From positions 1-22,895 of IMG/VR virus record IMGVR_UViG_3300021440_000125: DNA of 22,895 bases. The stretch is one strand, 5' to 3'. Positions 14,909-21,247 of this stretch are shown piece after piece. The stretch comes from a virus. The stretch's first letter is position 1. Every line of letters starts with the position of its first letter. Position numbers and translations under genes: made by a program. The notes under the pieces are model-generated. The model worked only from the letters and a program-made list of their open reading frames with translations. It was not told the origin of the DNA and ran no database searches.

Positions 14909-16258
14909 ATGGCTATCAACCCCGCAATCGCTCTCGGTGTCAAAGGTATCGAACTCCAAGACCCGTTGGCCCAATACGGTCGTGTAATCGCGATCCAGAA
15001 CGCCCAACAGCACAACCAACTGGCGCAGTTGCAAATGCAGCAAGCCCAGCGTGAACAAGACGCCACCAACGCGCTCAACCGCGCCTATGCTGAAGCCTAC
15101 AACCCTCAGACCGGCGACGTGGACATCAATCGTCTGCGCACCTCGATGGCGTCAGGAGGCTACGGCTCCAAGCTGCCCGACATTGAAAAGAAACTTGGTG
15201 ACGCCAAAACCCAGCGCCTGACCCAATCCAAGACCGAAGGTGAGGTGCTAGACGCCGCGCTTAAGCGTTCCCGTGGCTTTCTTGAAACGCTGGACCCCAA
15301 CGCCCCCAATGCTGCCGAAGCGTATGTCGCATGGCACGAGGCCAACCACAAAGATCCGATCATTGGACCTGCGTTAGCTGCCCGTGGAGTGACTGCCGAT
15401 CAATCCCGCGACCGCATCGCACAACTGATCCAGACTCCCGGCGGTCTTGCTCGACTGATTAATGAGTCGAAGCTGGGCACCGAAAAGTTCATGGAAATGA
15501 ACAAGCCGCAGTTGTCCACCACCGACGTGGGCGGGCAGGTCGTGTCGCGCACGTTCCAGCCGGTCACCGGCGAACTCAAGACCATCGGAACTCAGACCAA
15601 GACAATGGGCCCGGGTGAAGCCGATCGCATCCGCAACGAAGGTCTACGCATCGGCCTCGAAGGTCGCCGTGTCGCGGTGTTGGAGGAAAACGCACGTCGG
15701 GAAGCCGATCCTGCGTTCCAGCAGCGCATGGGCGCAGCCAAAGCAACAGGCGAAGCCATCGCCAAGGGCAGTGTGGCAGCGCAGCAAGCATTGCCGCAGA
15801 TCATTAGTCGTGCCGAAGACGGTATCCGCTTGATCGACGAGTTGGTCGGCAAACGTGACTCCAAGACCGGTCAACTGCTCAAAGGTGAGAAACCGCACCC
15901 CGGCTTTGAGGGTGCAGTGGGTGCCACTTGGCTTCCGGGTTATCGACTCGTCCCGGGCACCAATGAAGCTGGCTTCATGGCTCGATTCGACCAGATTAAA
16001 GGCGCCTCGTTCCTCGAAGCGTTCCAGGCTCTCAAGGGTGGCGGCGCAATCACGGAAAAAGAAGGTGCAAAGGGTACGGACGCCATCAATCGGATGTCCA
16101 CCTCGACCGATGAAAAGGAGTTCATCCGAGCAGCGATGGACCTTCAAGACGTGATCCGCAAAGGCGTGTCAAACGCTCAATATCGCGCTGGTGGGGCAGC
16201 ACCCGCTGCACCCACTGCACCAGCAGCCGGCGGCGTCAAGTTCTTGGGGTTTGAATAA
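14909..16258 (+). CDS. Ejection protein, P22 gp20-like position
   Basis: This 449-residue protein (P22 gp20 is 471) is mostly helical with few cysteines. It opens MAINPAIALGVKGIELQDPL, then Gln-rich helix (residues 35-55), a charged middle, and a C-terminal domain beginning HPGFEGAVGATWLPGYRLVP and including RFDQIKGASFLEAFQALKGG and FIRAAMDLQDVIRKG, a pattern I recall from phage internal proteins. The end is an Ala/Pro/Gly linker. There is no membrane segment. The stop overlaps the next ATG (TAATG). The assignment to the gp20 role follows from size and order between gp7-like and gp16-like genes. Sequence similarity to gp20 itself is not evident. Confidence 0.75.
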   Translation: MAINPAIALGVKGIELQDPLAQYGRVIAIQNAQQHNQLAQLQMQQAQREQDATNALNRAYAEAYNPQTGDVDINRLRTSMASGGYGSKLPDIEKKLGDAKTQRLTQSKTEGEVLDAALKRSRGFLETLDPNAPNAAEAYVAWHEANHKDPIIGPALAARGVTADQSRDRIAQLIQTPGGLARLINESKLGTEKFMEMNKPQLSTTDVGGQVVSRTFQPVTGELKTIGTQTKTMGPGEADRIRNEGLRIGLEGRRVAVLEENARREADPAFQQRMGAAKATGEAIAKGSVAAQQALPQIISRAEDGIRLIDELVGKRDSKTGQLLKGEKPHPGFEGAVGATWLPGYRLVPGTNEAGFMARFDQIKGASFLEAFQALKGGGAITEKEGAKGTDAINRMSTSTDEKEFIRAAMDLQDVIRKGVSNAQYRAGGAAPAAPTAPAAGGVKFLGFE

Positions 16259-18378
16259 TGCCTATCGCCCGCTTCCAGCTACCCGATGGTCGCGTGGCTC
16301 GGTTCGAGGTGCCTGAGGGCACTAGCCCCGAGCAAGCGCAGTCAATGATCCAATCCCAATTGCCAGCGATCAGCCAACCCGCTGCACCTGGGCTACCTGA
16401 GTCGCTGCGCCCACGCACCGCCGCATCCGAGGGTTCCCCCGGTGCTCGGCAAGACCTGACCACAACCCAACGGGTGTATCAGGCTGTTCGCCCCTACGCC
16501 GCCCCGGTAGTCGAGGCGCTAGGTGCTGGCGGTGGTGCTCTGCTGGGCGGTGGTGCTGGAACGGTGCTCGGCCCCGTGGGCACGGCCACCGGTGCCGTGG
16601 GTGGCGCTGGTCTGGGCTACGGCATCGCCAAGGAGGCCCTCGAACTGGCCGACGTGTACCTCGGCGGCAAGGCCCCGCGCCAAGGAGCAGCACATGTCAT
16701 CGAGCCGGTGCGCAACATTCTCGAAGGTGCCACCTTTGAAGCAGGTGGGCGTGTCGTTGGTCCGCTGCTCCAAAAGGGTCTGGGGAAACTGGCCGATCTG
16801 CGCCAGATGCCCCAGAACAAGGCGGCCAGCATCGCCCGCAACGCCCTCGGCCCGGACCTGCCCGAGGCGATCAACGCCCTCAAGGCTTCGCAGGGTACGG
16901 GTGTGAGTGCCGCGCAGGCTACTGCCGACATCAACAGCCCGACATGGCAGGCGTTGATCGCCCGCACCACGGCCCGCGATCCTCGTTTCCTGCGGGCGCT
17001 GGAGGAGTCCCAAGGCGAAGTATCGCTCAACGCTTTAGTCAAGCTGGCAGGCGGTGCCACGGCAACCGATGTCCGCACGACCAACCAAGTCGCCAAACAG
17101 ACCCTCAACGACATCACCAGCCCTGCCCGCCAGGCTTCGCTGTCCCGTGCCAACAAGGGCATGGAAGTAGCGGCGCTGGAGAACCAAGCCGTGCAAGATG
17201 CAGCCGCTGCTGCTCAAAAGGTGCAGCAAGTTCGGACGCTGGAAAGTGGCAAAAACAAAGCAATCGACGCCTATTACAAATACGGTATCGATGACACGAC
17301 TGGCACAATCATCCCCGGCCAGCAAGCCGATCACATGGGAAGATTGGCGCAAGATGCTGAACGCTGGGCATCGAAAGCCGCTGATGCCTCCCTCGATCTC
17401 GGCCAAGGTTCTCGTTACTCTCAAGCCGCTGCCGACACTTTGCGTGCTGCTGGCATTAAGCCGTTGGAAACTCAGCCGCTGGTGGACAGCCTGCACAAGA
17501 TCACCCGCGACCCTGAGTTTGCTGGCAACGATGTCATGAGGGCGTCCGTGGACAACCTGACCCGCGATTTGATCGAGTGGACAGGCAAGGGCGGTGTCAT
17601 CGACGCCAGAGCCCTCGACGCAATCCGCAAGAACTCGGTCAACGCCGCTGTGCGTGACCTGCTCAAAGGTCAAGACCCAGGCGTCCAGCGCGAGGCCGCT
17701 GCCTCGGTCATGGCCCGCGTCAAACCCATGATCGTGGACGCCGTGGAGGCTGCTGGTGGTAAAGGCTACCGATCCTATCTCGAAGACTACGCCAAGGGGA
17801 TGCAGGACATCGCTAAGCAGAAACTCAGCGGTGAAGCCCTGGACCTGTGGAAAAACGACAAGGACGCCTTTGTGCGCCTGGTGAAAGGCGAGTCGCCGGA
17901 AACTGTGGAAAAGATTCTCGGCCCGGGCAAATACAACATCGCAGTCGAGTTGGCCGAAAACACACTGGACACCTTGCATTCCGAGGCAGCCAAGGTGCTG
18001 CGCAACGCCACCATCAAGTCGCAAGTTGAAGGTGGCCAGACCGCGCTCAAGGAACTGTTGCTCCAGCACATGAGCAAGTTCCGTTTTCCGTCGTACATGA
18101 GTGCCCTGATCACAGCGACCAATAAGTCGCTGAACATCTTGGAAAACAAAATCGGTCGGAAAACGATGGGAACTTTGACCGAGGCACTCAAAACACCCGA
18201 GGGTGCTGCGAACCTGCTGGAGTCGCTGCCCGCTGCCGAGCGCACCCGGGTATTGCGACTGATCGGTGATCCGTCAAAGTGGAGTGCGCCAGCCCGCGCG
18301 ACAGTGACTGGCACAACCGCCGCCGGTGTCAACATGCTGGCACCTGATCGCAATGTTGAAAATGAGTTTGTGAGGTAA
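16258..18378 (+). CDS. Large ejection protein, P22 gp16-like position
   Basis: This 706-residue protein (P22 gp16 is 609) starts with a small domain (IARFQLPDGRVARFEVPEGT, SPEQAQSMIQSQL) that recurs in phage internal proteins. Residues about 85-125 form a Gly/Ala-rich glycine-zipper segment (ALGAGGGALLGGGAGTVLGP onward) able to insert into a membrane. The rest is a long helical body rich in Ala, Lys and Glu. In P22, gp16 enters the host with the DNA and is needed for transfer across the inner membrane. The glycine zipper supports that kind of role. No lytic transglycosylase motif is visible. The start overlaps the previous stop. Homology to gp16 is inferred from position. Confidence 0.75.
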   Translation: MPIARFQLPDGRVARFEVPEGTSPEQAQSMIQSQLPAISQPAAPGLPESLRPRTAASEGSPGARQDLTTTQRVYQAVRPYAAPVVEALGAGGGALLGGGAGTVLGPVGTATGAVGGAGLGYGIAKEALELADVYLGGKAPRQGAAHVIEPVRNILEGATFEAGGRVVGPLLQKGLGKLADLRQMPQNKAASIARNALGPDLPEAINALKASQGTGVSAAQATADINSPTWQALIARTTARDPRFLRALEESQGEVSLNALVKLAGGATATDVRTTNQVAKQTLNDITSPARQASLSRANKGMEVAALENQAVQDAAAAAQKVQQVRTLESGKNKAIDAYYKYGIDDTTGTIIPGQQADHMGRLAQDAERWASKAADASLDLGQGSRYSQAAADTLRAAGIKPLETQPLVDSLHKITRDPEFAGNDVMRASVDNLTRDLIEWTGKGGVIDARALDAIRKNSVNAAVRDLLKGQDPGVQREAAASVMARVKPMIVDAVEAAGGKGYRSYLEDYAKGMQDIAKQKLSGEALDLWKNDKDAFVRLVKGESPETVEKILGPGKYNIAVELAENTLDTLHSEAAKVLRNATIKSQVEGGQTALKELLLQHMSKFRFPSYMSALITATNKSLNILENKIGRKTMGTLTEALKTPEGAANLLESLPAAERTRVLRLIGDPSKWSAPARATVTGTTAAGVNMLAPDRNVENEFVR

Positions 18379-18383
18379 CACCG

Positions 18384-18602
18384 ATGTCGTTCGAAAATGC
18401 TGAAATCGACCCAGTGAAATACGGGGGTCTGTTGCAAAAAGTGCAGGATATGGATAAGAAGGTGGACAAGATGGAACGCCAGCTTGAACAGCTTTTGGAA
18501 CTCGCCAACAAGGGCAAAGGTGGCCTGTGGTTCGGCATGACCGTGGTGTCAGCGGTGTCGGGCGTCGTTGTCTTCGTCATCAACCACTGGAAAGGCAACT
18601 GA
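18384..18602 (+). CDS. Small coiled-coil plus C-terminal membrane protein (XhlA-type holin or accessory)
   Basis: This 72-residue protein has a heptad-bearing helix (about residues 17-43: VQDMDKKVDKMERQLEQLLE) followed by a single membrane segment (about 46-66: GLWFGMTVVSAVSGVVVFVI) and a short basic end. This is the layout of XhlA-like lysis proteins, and the gene is adjacent to the endolysin. It probably acts in the cytoplasmic membrane in lysis, either as holin or as partner of the 3-TM holin at 18984. GAGG precedes the ATG. The stop is one base before the endolysin GTG. Confidence 0.7.
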   Translation: MSFENAEIDPVKYGGLLQKVQDMDKKVDKMERQLEQLLELANKGKGGLWFGMTVVSAVSGVVVFVINHWKGN

Positions 18603-18603
18603 C

Positions 18604-18984
18604 GTGTTCCAGCTTGGTCCCAGATCAAAGATGCGTCTTCAAGGGGTCCACCCGGACCTTGTGAAAGTCGTCGAACGTGCCATTCACATAACCACGGTGG
18701 ACTTCCTCGTGCTCGAAGGTGTCCGCGATCCCCATCGCCAGCGCACACTGGTGGCATCAGGGGCCAGCCAGACAATGAACTCCCGGCACCTGACAGGTCA
18801 CGCCGTCGATCTGGGGGCATGGGTGGACGAACAGGTCAATTGGTCGTGGCCGCTATACGACAAGATCGCTGCTGCAATGAAGGAAGCGGCCAACCAGGTC
18901 AAAGTCCCAATCGAGTGGGGTGGGGACTGGAAGTCGTTCAAGGACGGCCCGCATTTTCAACTGCCTCACAAGGAGTACCCCTGA
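18604..18984 (+). CDS. Endolysin, M15-type zinc peptidase
   Basis: This 126-residue protein cleaves peptidoglycan peptides (L-alanyl-D-glutamate or D-Ala-D-Ala type). The M15 signature is present: SRHLTGHAVDL (His62, Asp69) and WGGDWKSFKDGPHFQL (His117) supply the zinc ligands, and Asp114 fits the catalytic acid of T5-type endolysins. VLEGVRDPHRQRTLV is the usual preceding block. I choose the GTG at 18604 as start: AAAGG lies about seven bases before it, and translation begins MFQLGPRSKMRLQGVHPDL, the normal family start. An in-frame ATG at 18568 would add 12 unlike residues within the preceding gene. There is no signal peptide, so export depends on a holin. The stop overlaps the next start. 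Confidence 0.9.
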   Translation: MFQLGPRSKMRLQGVHPDLVKVVERAIHITTVDFLVLEGVRDPHRQRTLVASGASQTMNSRHLTGHAVDLGAWVDEQVNWSWPLYDKIAAAMKEAANQVKVPIEWGGDWKSFKDGPHFQLPHKEYP

Positions 18985-19352
18985 TGGACCCGTTAACCAT
19001 TCTTGCCGCCCTCGGTCCGTTGGCCGTTGACTTAGGGAAATCCCTTATTGGTCGGTTCATCCAGACCGACACTTACAAGCCGGTGAACGTAGACGAGTAC
19101 GTCAAGATGCGCCAGCTCGATCTGGATATGTTCAAGGCCATGAACGATGCAGGGGGCACCAACCCCTCATATCCTTGGGTTGAGGCTGCGGTGCGCCTGA
19201 TGCGCCCTGCTGTCGGTGTCCTTGTGCTGGGTACTTGGGCGTATCTCAAGGTCAACAGCGTTAACAGCGAGTCCGTAGACAACTTTGCCAGCGCTGTTGG
19301 GTTCTATTTGTTTGGCGACCGCACCCTGTTTTACGCTCGCAAGAGCAAGTAA
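18984..19352 (+). CDS. Holin, GTA 3-TM type
   Basis: This 122-residue protein starts at the ATG overlapping the endolysin stop (TGATG, AAGGAG ahead), giving MDPLTILAALGPLAVDLGKS. Hydrophobic segments lie at about residues 4-20, at VRLMRPAVGVLVLGTWAYLK, and near the C-terminus (FASAVGFYLFGDRTLFYARK). The pattern PWVEAAVRLMRPAVG and the length match the three-TM holin family first noted with gene transfer agents. It would permeabilise the inner membrane so that the endolysin reaches the wall. It is the last gene of the late operon, and its final 22 bases overlap the end of the opposing gene. No spanin pair is recognised. Confidence 0.8.
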   Translation: MDPLTILAALGPLAVDLGKSLIGRFIQTDTYKPVNVDEYVKMRQLDLDMFKAMNDAGGTNPSYPWVEAAVRLMRPAVGVLVLGTWAYLKVNSVNSESVDNFASAVGFYLFGDRTLFYARKSK

Positions 19353-19543
19353 AGAACCGGGACACAGAACACCCACCCGAGAATTGCGAGGAGTGCCCAC
19401 TTTGCCAGCGCCTTCAGTTGTCGGGCTACGTAGAACCTAAACACTGATTCTGGGTGTTTCGGGTATCGGTGTTTCACTTTTGCCAATCTTGCAGGGCAAT
19501 CGCGGCCCTGGTTGCAGTTCCCGTACTCGTCGCAGCATTTCAT
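19331..19543 (-). CDS. Small Cys-rich N-terminus / single-TM protein
   Basis: With the ATG at 19543 the protein is 70 residues and begins MKCCDEYGNCNQGRDCPARL, a cysteine-rich segment that I know from small proteins of betaproteobacterial phages. A membrane segment follows (about residues 43-67: LAKWALLAILGWVFCVPVLY). AGAGGAG lies about ten bases upstream of the chosen start. A longer frame from 19591 lacks such support. The first 107 bases overlap the preceding zinc-ribbon gene in another frame. The four cysteines near the N-terminus could bind a metal. Function unknown; it is the most distal gene of the minus-strand operon. Confidence 0.6.
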   Translation of the reverse strand: MKCCDEYGNCNQGRDCPARLAKVKHRYPKHPESVFRFYVARQLKALAKWALLAILGWVFCVPVLYLLLRA

Positions 19544-19679
19544 CTTTGACAATCTCCTCTGTGGTGAACCGGTGAAGGTTGGCGCATTCATAGCGACGCA
19601 CTGTGGTGTTTCTAGTCTTACGGGTGCGGGTCTCCTTAACCGAAGTCCAAGCCCCGCATTCTGGGCATTTCATGCTCAT
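19437..19679 (-). CDS. NrdR-like zinc-ribbon protein
   Basis: This 80-residue protein begins MSMKCPECGAWTSVKETRTR, followed by RNTTVRRYECANLHRFTTEE. This corresponds to the zinc ribbon of NrdR, the repressor of ribonucleotide reductase genes, with Cys5, Cys8, Cys32 and probably His36 as ligands. Phages carry many such stand-alone ribbons; the ATP-cone of full NrdR (about 150 residues) is absent. The ATG overlaps the previous stop (ATGA, 19679-19676), which decides the start over the in-frame codon at 19694. The C-terminal 35 residues overlap the Cys-rich gene and look unstructured. It may act as a small DNA-binding regulator or adapter. Confidence 0.7.
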   Translation of the reverse strand: MSMKCPECGAWTSVKETRTRKTRNTTVRRYECANLHRFTTEEIVKDEMLRRVRELQPGPRLPCKIGKSETPIPETPRISV

Positions 19680-20047
19680 GACGCCGCTCTCCACTTCACC
19701 CCGAGATTGAACGCGCTGTTCATGGTCGTGCGAGACTTTGCCCGGGCGTAGTATTCCCGCTTGACCTTGAGTTGGTCAGCCTTGGGCCTCTTGGCATTAG
19801 GCTTGTCACCCATCGCGTAGACGGCCCGTGGGTATTTACGGGAGCCGTCGTGGTCGTGGATGTACCGCACAACATGGATGCGTTTGACCCCGGCCTTGGT
19901 GCGCTTGCTCATGCGCCGCAGGACTGCGTGGGCGTCATATCGGGTGACCCCCAAATGCTCGGCCAACTCCATCGCAGTGATCTCGCCGAACTCGGCAATG
20001 GCGGCAATGGCAGCAATGACTCGCTTTCCACGGTTCAGTGCACCCAA
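19676..20047 (-). CDS. Winged helix-turn-helix DNA-binding protein
   Basis: This 123-residue protein has a helix-turn-helix at about residues 22-47 (EITAMELAEHLGVTRYDAHA, then VLRRMSKRT), followed by beta strands (KRIHVVRYIHDHDGSRKYPR) forming a wing, and a basic C-terminus rich in Lys and Arg. The layout suits a phage transcription regulator, though operator and target are unknown. The start is a TTG at 20047 with GGAGG about seven bases ahead. I see no in-frame ATG near. The C-terminus overlaps the zinc-ribbon gene (ATGA), so the two are co-translated. Confidence 0.7.
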   Translation of the reverse strand: MGALNRGKRVIAAIAAIAEFGEITAMELAEHLGVTRYDAHAVLRRMSKRTKAGVKRIHVVRYIHDHDGSRKYPRAVYAMGDKPNAKRPKADQLKVKREYYARAKSRTTMNSAFNLGVKWRAAS

Positions 20048-20085
20048 GGTGCCTCCTCCGGTAGGTGAAAAGACAATGTGGTCAT
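20035..20085 (-). CDS. Possible 16-codon coupling ORF
   Basis: An ATG at 20085-20083 overlaps the stop of the 69-residue gene (ATGA) and opens a 16-residue frame, MTTLSFHLPEEAPWVH, that ends at 20035-20037, twelve bases inside the TTG-started HTH gene. Its position could carry ribosomes to the weak TTG start, since the two frames overlap. The short length gives no protein evidence, so this may be chance. Confidence 0.25.
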   Translation of the reverse strand: MTTLSFHLPEEAPWVH

Positions 20086-20291
20086 GCTTGCTCCTCGGTG
20101 CCGTTGCGCAGATAGGCCGTCAGGCGCTCGACCTGCGCCTCGCGGTACTTGCACATGGCGTCGGCGTATTCGCGGGCTGTCTGAGCCTCCAACAGCCCTC
20201 GCTTGCTGTCTTCCAGTTCCAGCAGGGCCAAGGTTTCGGCGCTTGGGGTTGTGTACACACTTTTCAGCCAGTCGATGGTTTCACGGATCAT
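20082..20291 (-). CDS. Small helical phage protein, unknown function
   Basis: This 69-residue protein begins MIRETIDWLKSVYTTPSAET and has a helical body with LALLELEDSKRGLLEAQTAR and EYADAMCKYREAQVERL. I recall related small proteins in Burkholderiales phages and prophages, all without assigned function. The start at 20291 is favoured by AAGGAG seven bases upstream and by the ATGA overlap with the preceding stop (20288). An in-frame upstream start at 20315 would lie well inside the preceding gene. There is no membrane or DNA-binding motif. Confidence 0.65.
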   Translation of the reverse strand: MIRETIDWLKSVYTTPSAETLALLELEDSKRGLLEAQTAREYADAMCKYREAQVERLTAYLRNGTEEQA

Positions 20292-20764
20292 TTTGCAACT
20301 CCTTGCCTGGGCCATCCCAGCTTGGCCAGGTCAGTCATCACGTTTGCCAGTGCTGGCAGGTTCTTGGTCGGCTGCGCCTCAGTCGGGTAGTATTTCTTGA
20401 ACTCGGGAAAAGCTGTCAGTGCTTGATTGAGTGTGTTGATGCCCCCGAACGCAGCGATCAGCTTGAGGCGCATGCCATCGCGCTCTTGCTCCTCCTTCTC
20501 GTACGGTGCAACGATCTCGTTGATCTGTGCATCGGTCACGTCACCCACAATGGTATTGCCCCATTTGGAATACTGGTTGGTGTACTTAACGTTTTTCTCA
20601 CGCAGCGCCTTGGGTCTGGTCTTGTACACCTCGCGCACCTCGGGTGACATCGCCTTGACGATAGCATTGACGATTGCCTCGCTTCGCTTCACCTTGTCGA
20701 TAGGTTGGGTGTCTTGCATGATGGCTAGGACGATGGTTTCTTTGTGCAGTTTGGTTAGCTTCAT
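20288..20764 (-). CDS. Nmad5-like protein (putative nucleotide-modification-associated)
   Basis: This 158-residue protein starts MKLTKLHKETIVLAIMQDTQ and contains SEAIVNAIVKAMSPEVREVY, a Glu/Arg-rich middle (APYEKEEQERDGMRLKLIAA) and an end with INTLNQALTAFPEFKKYYPT then LPALANVMTDLAKLGWP. The pattern, with a helical N-terminus and a terminal block of tandem helices ending in PAL, resembles the Nmad5 domain predicted by comparative genomics to accompany DNA base modification. I hold this at moderate confidence because the family is short and divergent. GAGGAG lies eight bases before the ATG, downstream of a palindrome and possible promoter, so it would head a new transcript. Confidence 0.55.
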   Translation of the reverse strand: MKLTKLHKETIVLAIMQDTQPIDKVKRSEAIVNAIVKAMSPEVREVYKTRPKALREKNVKYTNQYSKWGNTIVGDVTDAQINEIVAPYEKEEQERDGMRLKLIAAFGGINTLNQALTAFPEFKKYYPTEAQPTKNLPALANVMTDLAKLGWPRQGVAK

Positions 20765-20795
20765 TACACTTACTCCTCAGTGGTTAGTGTGCAAC

Positions 20796-20810
20796 AAGTG
20801 TACCACACTT
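20796..20810. promoter_or_regulatory. Palindromic candidate operator
   Basis: AAGTGT (20796-20801) and ACACTT (20805-20810) are perfect inverted arms around ACC. Further AGTGT/ACACT half-sites occur at 20786-20790 and 20766-20770 in the same 46-base gap. This density of half-sites suggests a repressor-binding region upstream of the Nmad5-like gene. The window encodes a winged-HTH protein in the same operon, which is a candidate ligand by inference only. Confidence 0.4.
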
Positions 20811-20827
20811 TCAGTAAAGACCGTCAA
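20797..20827 (-). promoter_or_regulatory. Possible sigma70-type promoter, minus strand
   Basis: Reading leftward, TTGACG (20827-20822) resembles a -35 box and TACACT (20802-20797) a weak -10 box, with a 19-base spacer that is longer than ideal. The -35 lies in the last codons of the MazG-like gene and the -10 overlaps the palindrome at 20796-20810. The arrangement is plausible for a repressible promoter, but the match is weak. Confidence 0.25.
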
Positions 20828-21245
20828 GCACCGGCGATTGGTAATTTGGGCCTTTGGTGATCTTGCCGTTTTGGTCACGGATCGGTCGACCGTTCTCGTC
20901 GAATTTTGACCAGTTGCTAGTGTTCACGCGCTTACATGCGTGTGCGCCTTTCATACCCGCGCAGTAGGCCGCACCGACACCAGTGACGACTTGATCAGCG
21001 ATGCTGTCAAGGAACTCTTTGCGGTTGGTGATTTGCGCACTCACGACCCCCTTTTTCAACCAGTCAGCCAACATGTGCATGACCTCTCGGGCGTCCGATA
21101 GCGCACTGGGGGCACCGAGTAATTTGATGGTGTCCATCATCTCGACGATCTCTTCAAAATGGCATCCAAGCTGCACGTTGAAGTCTTTGTCGGTGGGATC
21201 AGGGCGGGCGCGTTTGTGCCAGAGTTCAATGGCTTCAATCGTCAT
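20811..21245 (-). CDS. MazG-like nucleotide pyrophosphohydrolase
   Basis: With start ATG at 21245 the protein has 144 residues (MTIEAIELWHKRARPDPTDK). It carries the metal-binding EExxE (HFEEIVE, residues 31-35) and, 40 residues on, EFLDSIADQ (Glu77, Asp80, Asp84). It ends with VNTSNWSKFDENGRP and GKITKGPNYQSPVLDGLY, the tail of phage MazG-like enzymes. These all-helical enzymes hydrolyse nucleoside triphosphates to monophosphates and pyrophosphate. In phages they can alter nucleotide pools. AAAGGAG lies seven bases before 21245. An ATG at 21251 overlaps the helicase stop (ATGA) but has only one base between it and that site. A much longer frame upstream (to 21590) lies inside the helicase and is not real. 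Confidence 0.8.
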   Translation of the reverse strand: MTIEAIELWHKRARPDPTDKDFNVQLGCHFEEIVEMMDTIKLLGAPSALSDAREVMHMLADWLKKGVVSAQITNRKEFLDSIADQVVTGVGAAYCAGMKGAHACKRVNTSNWSKFDENGRPIRDQNGKITKGPNYQSPVLDGLY

Positions 21246-21247
21246 CT

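Noticed and set aside
17035-18069. 344-codon minus-strand frame opposite the large ejection protein
   Set aside because: Antisense shadow of a clear structural gene; no ribosome site or domain.
18568-18603. Upstream ATG for the endolysin
   Set aside because: It adds twelve residues unlike the family, inside the preceding gene; GTG 18604 has a correctly spaced ribosome site.
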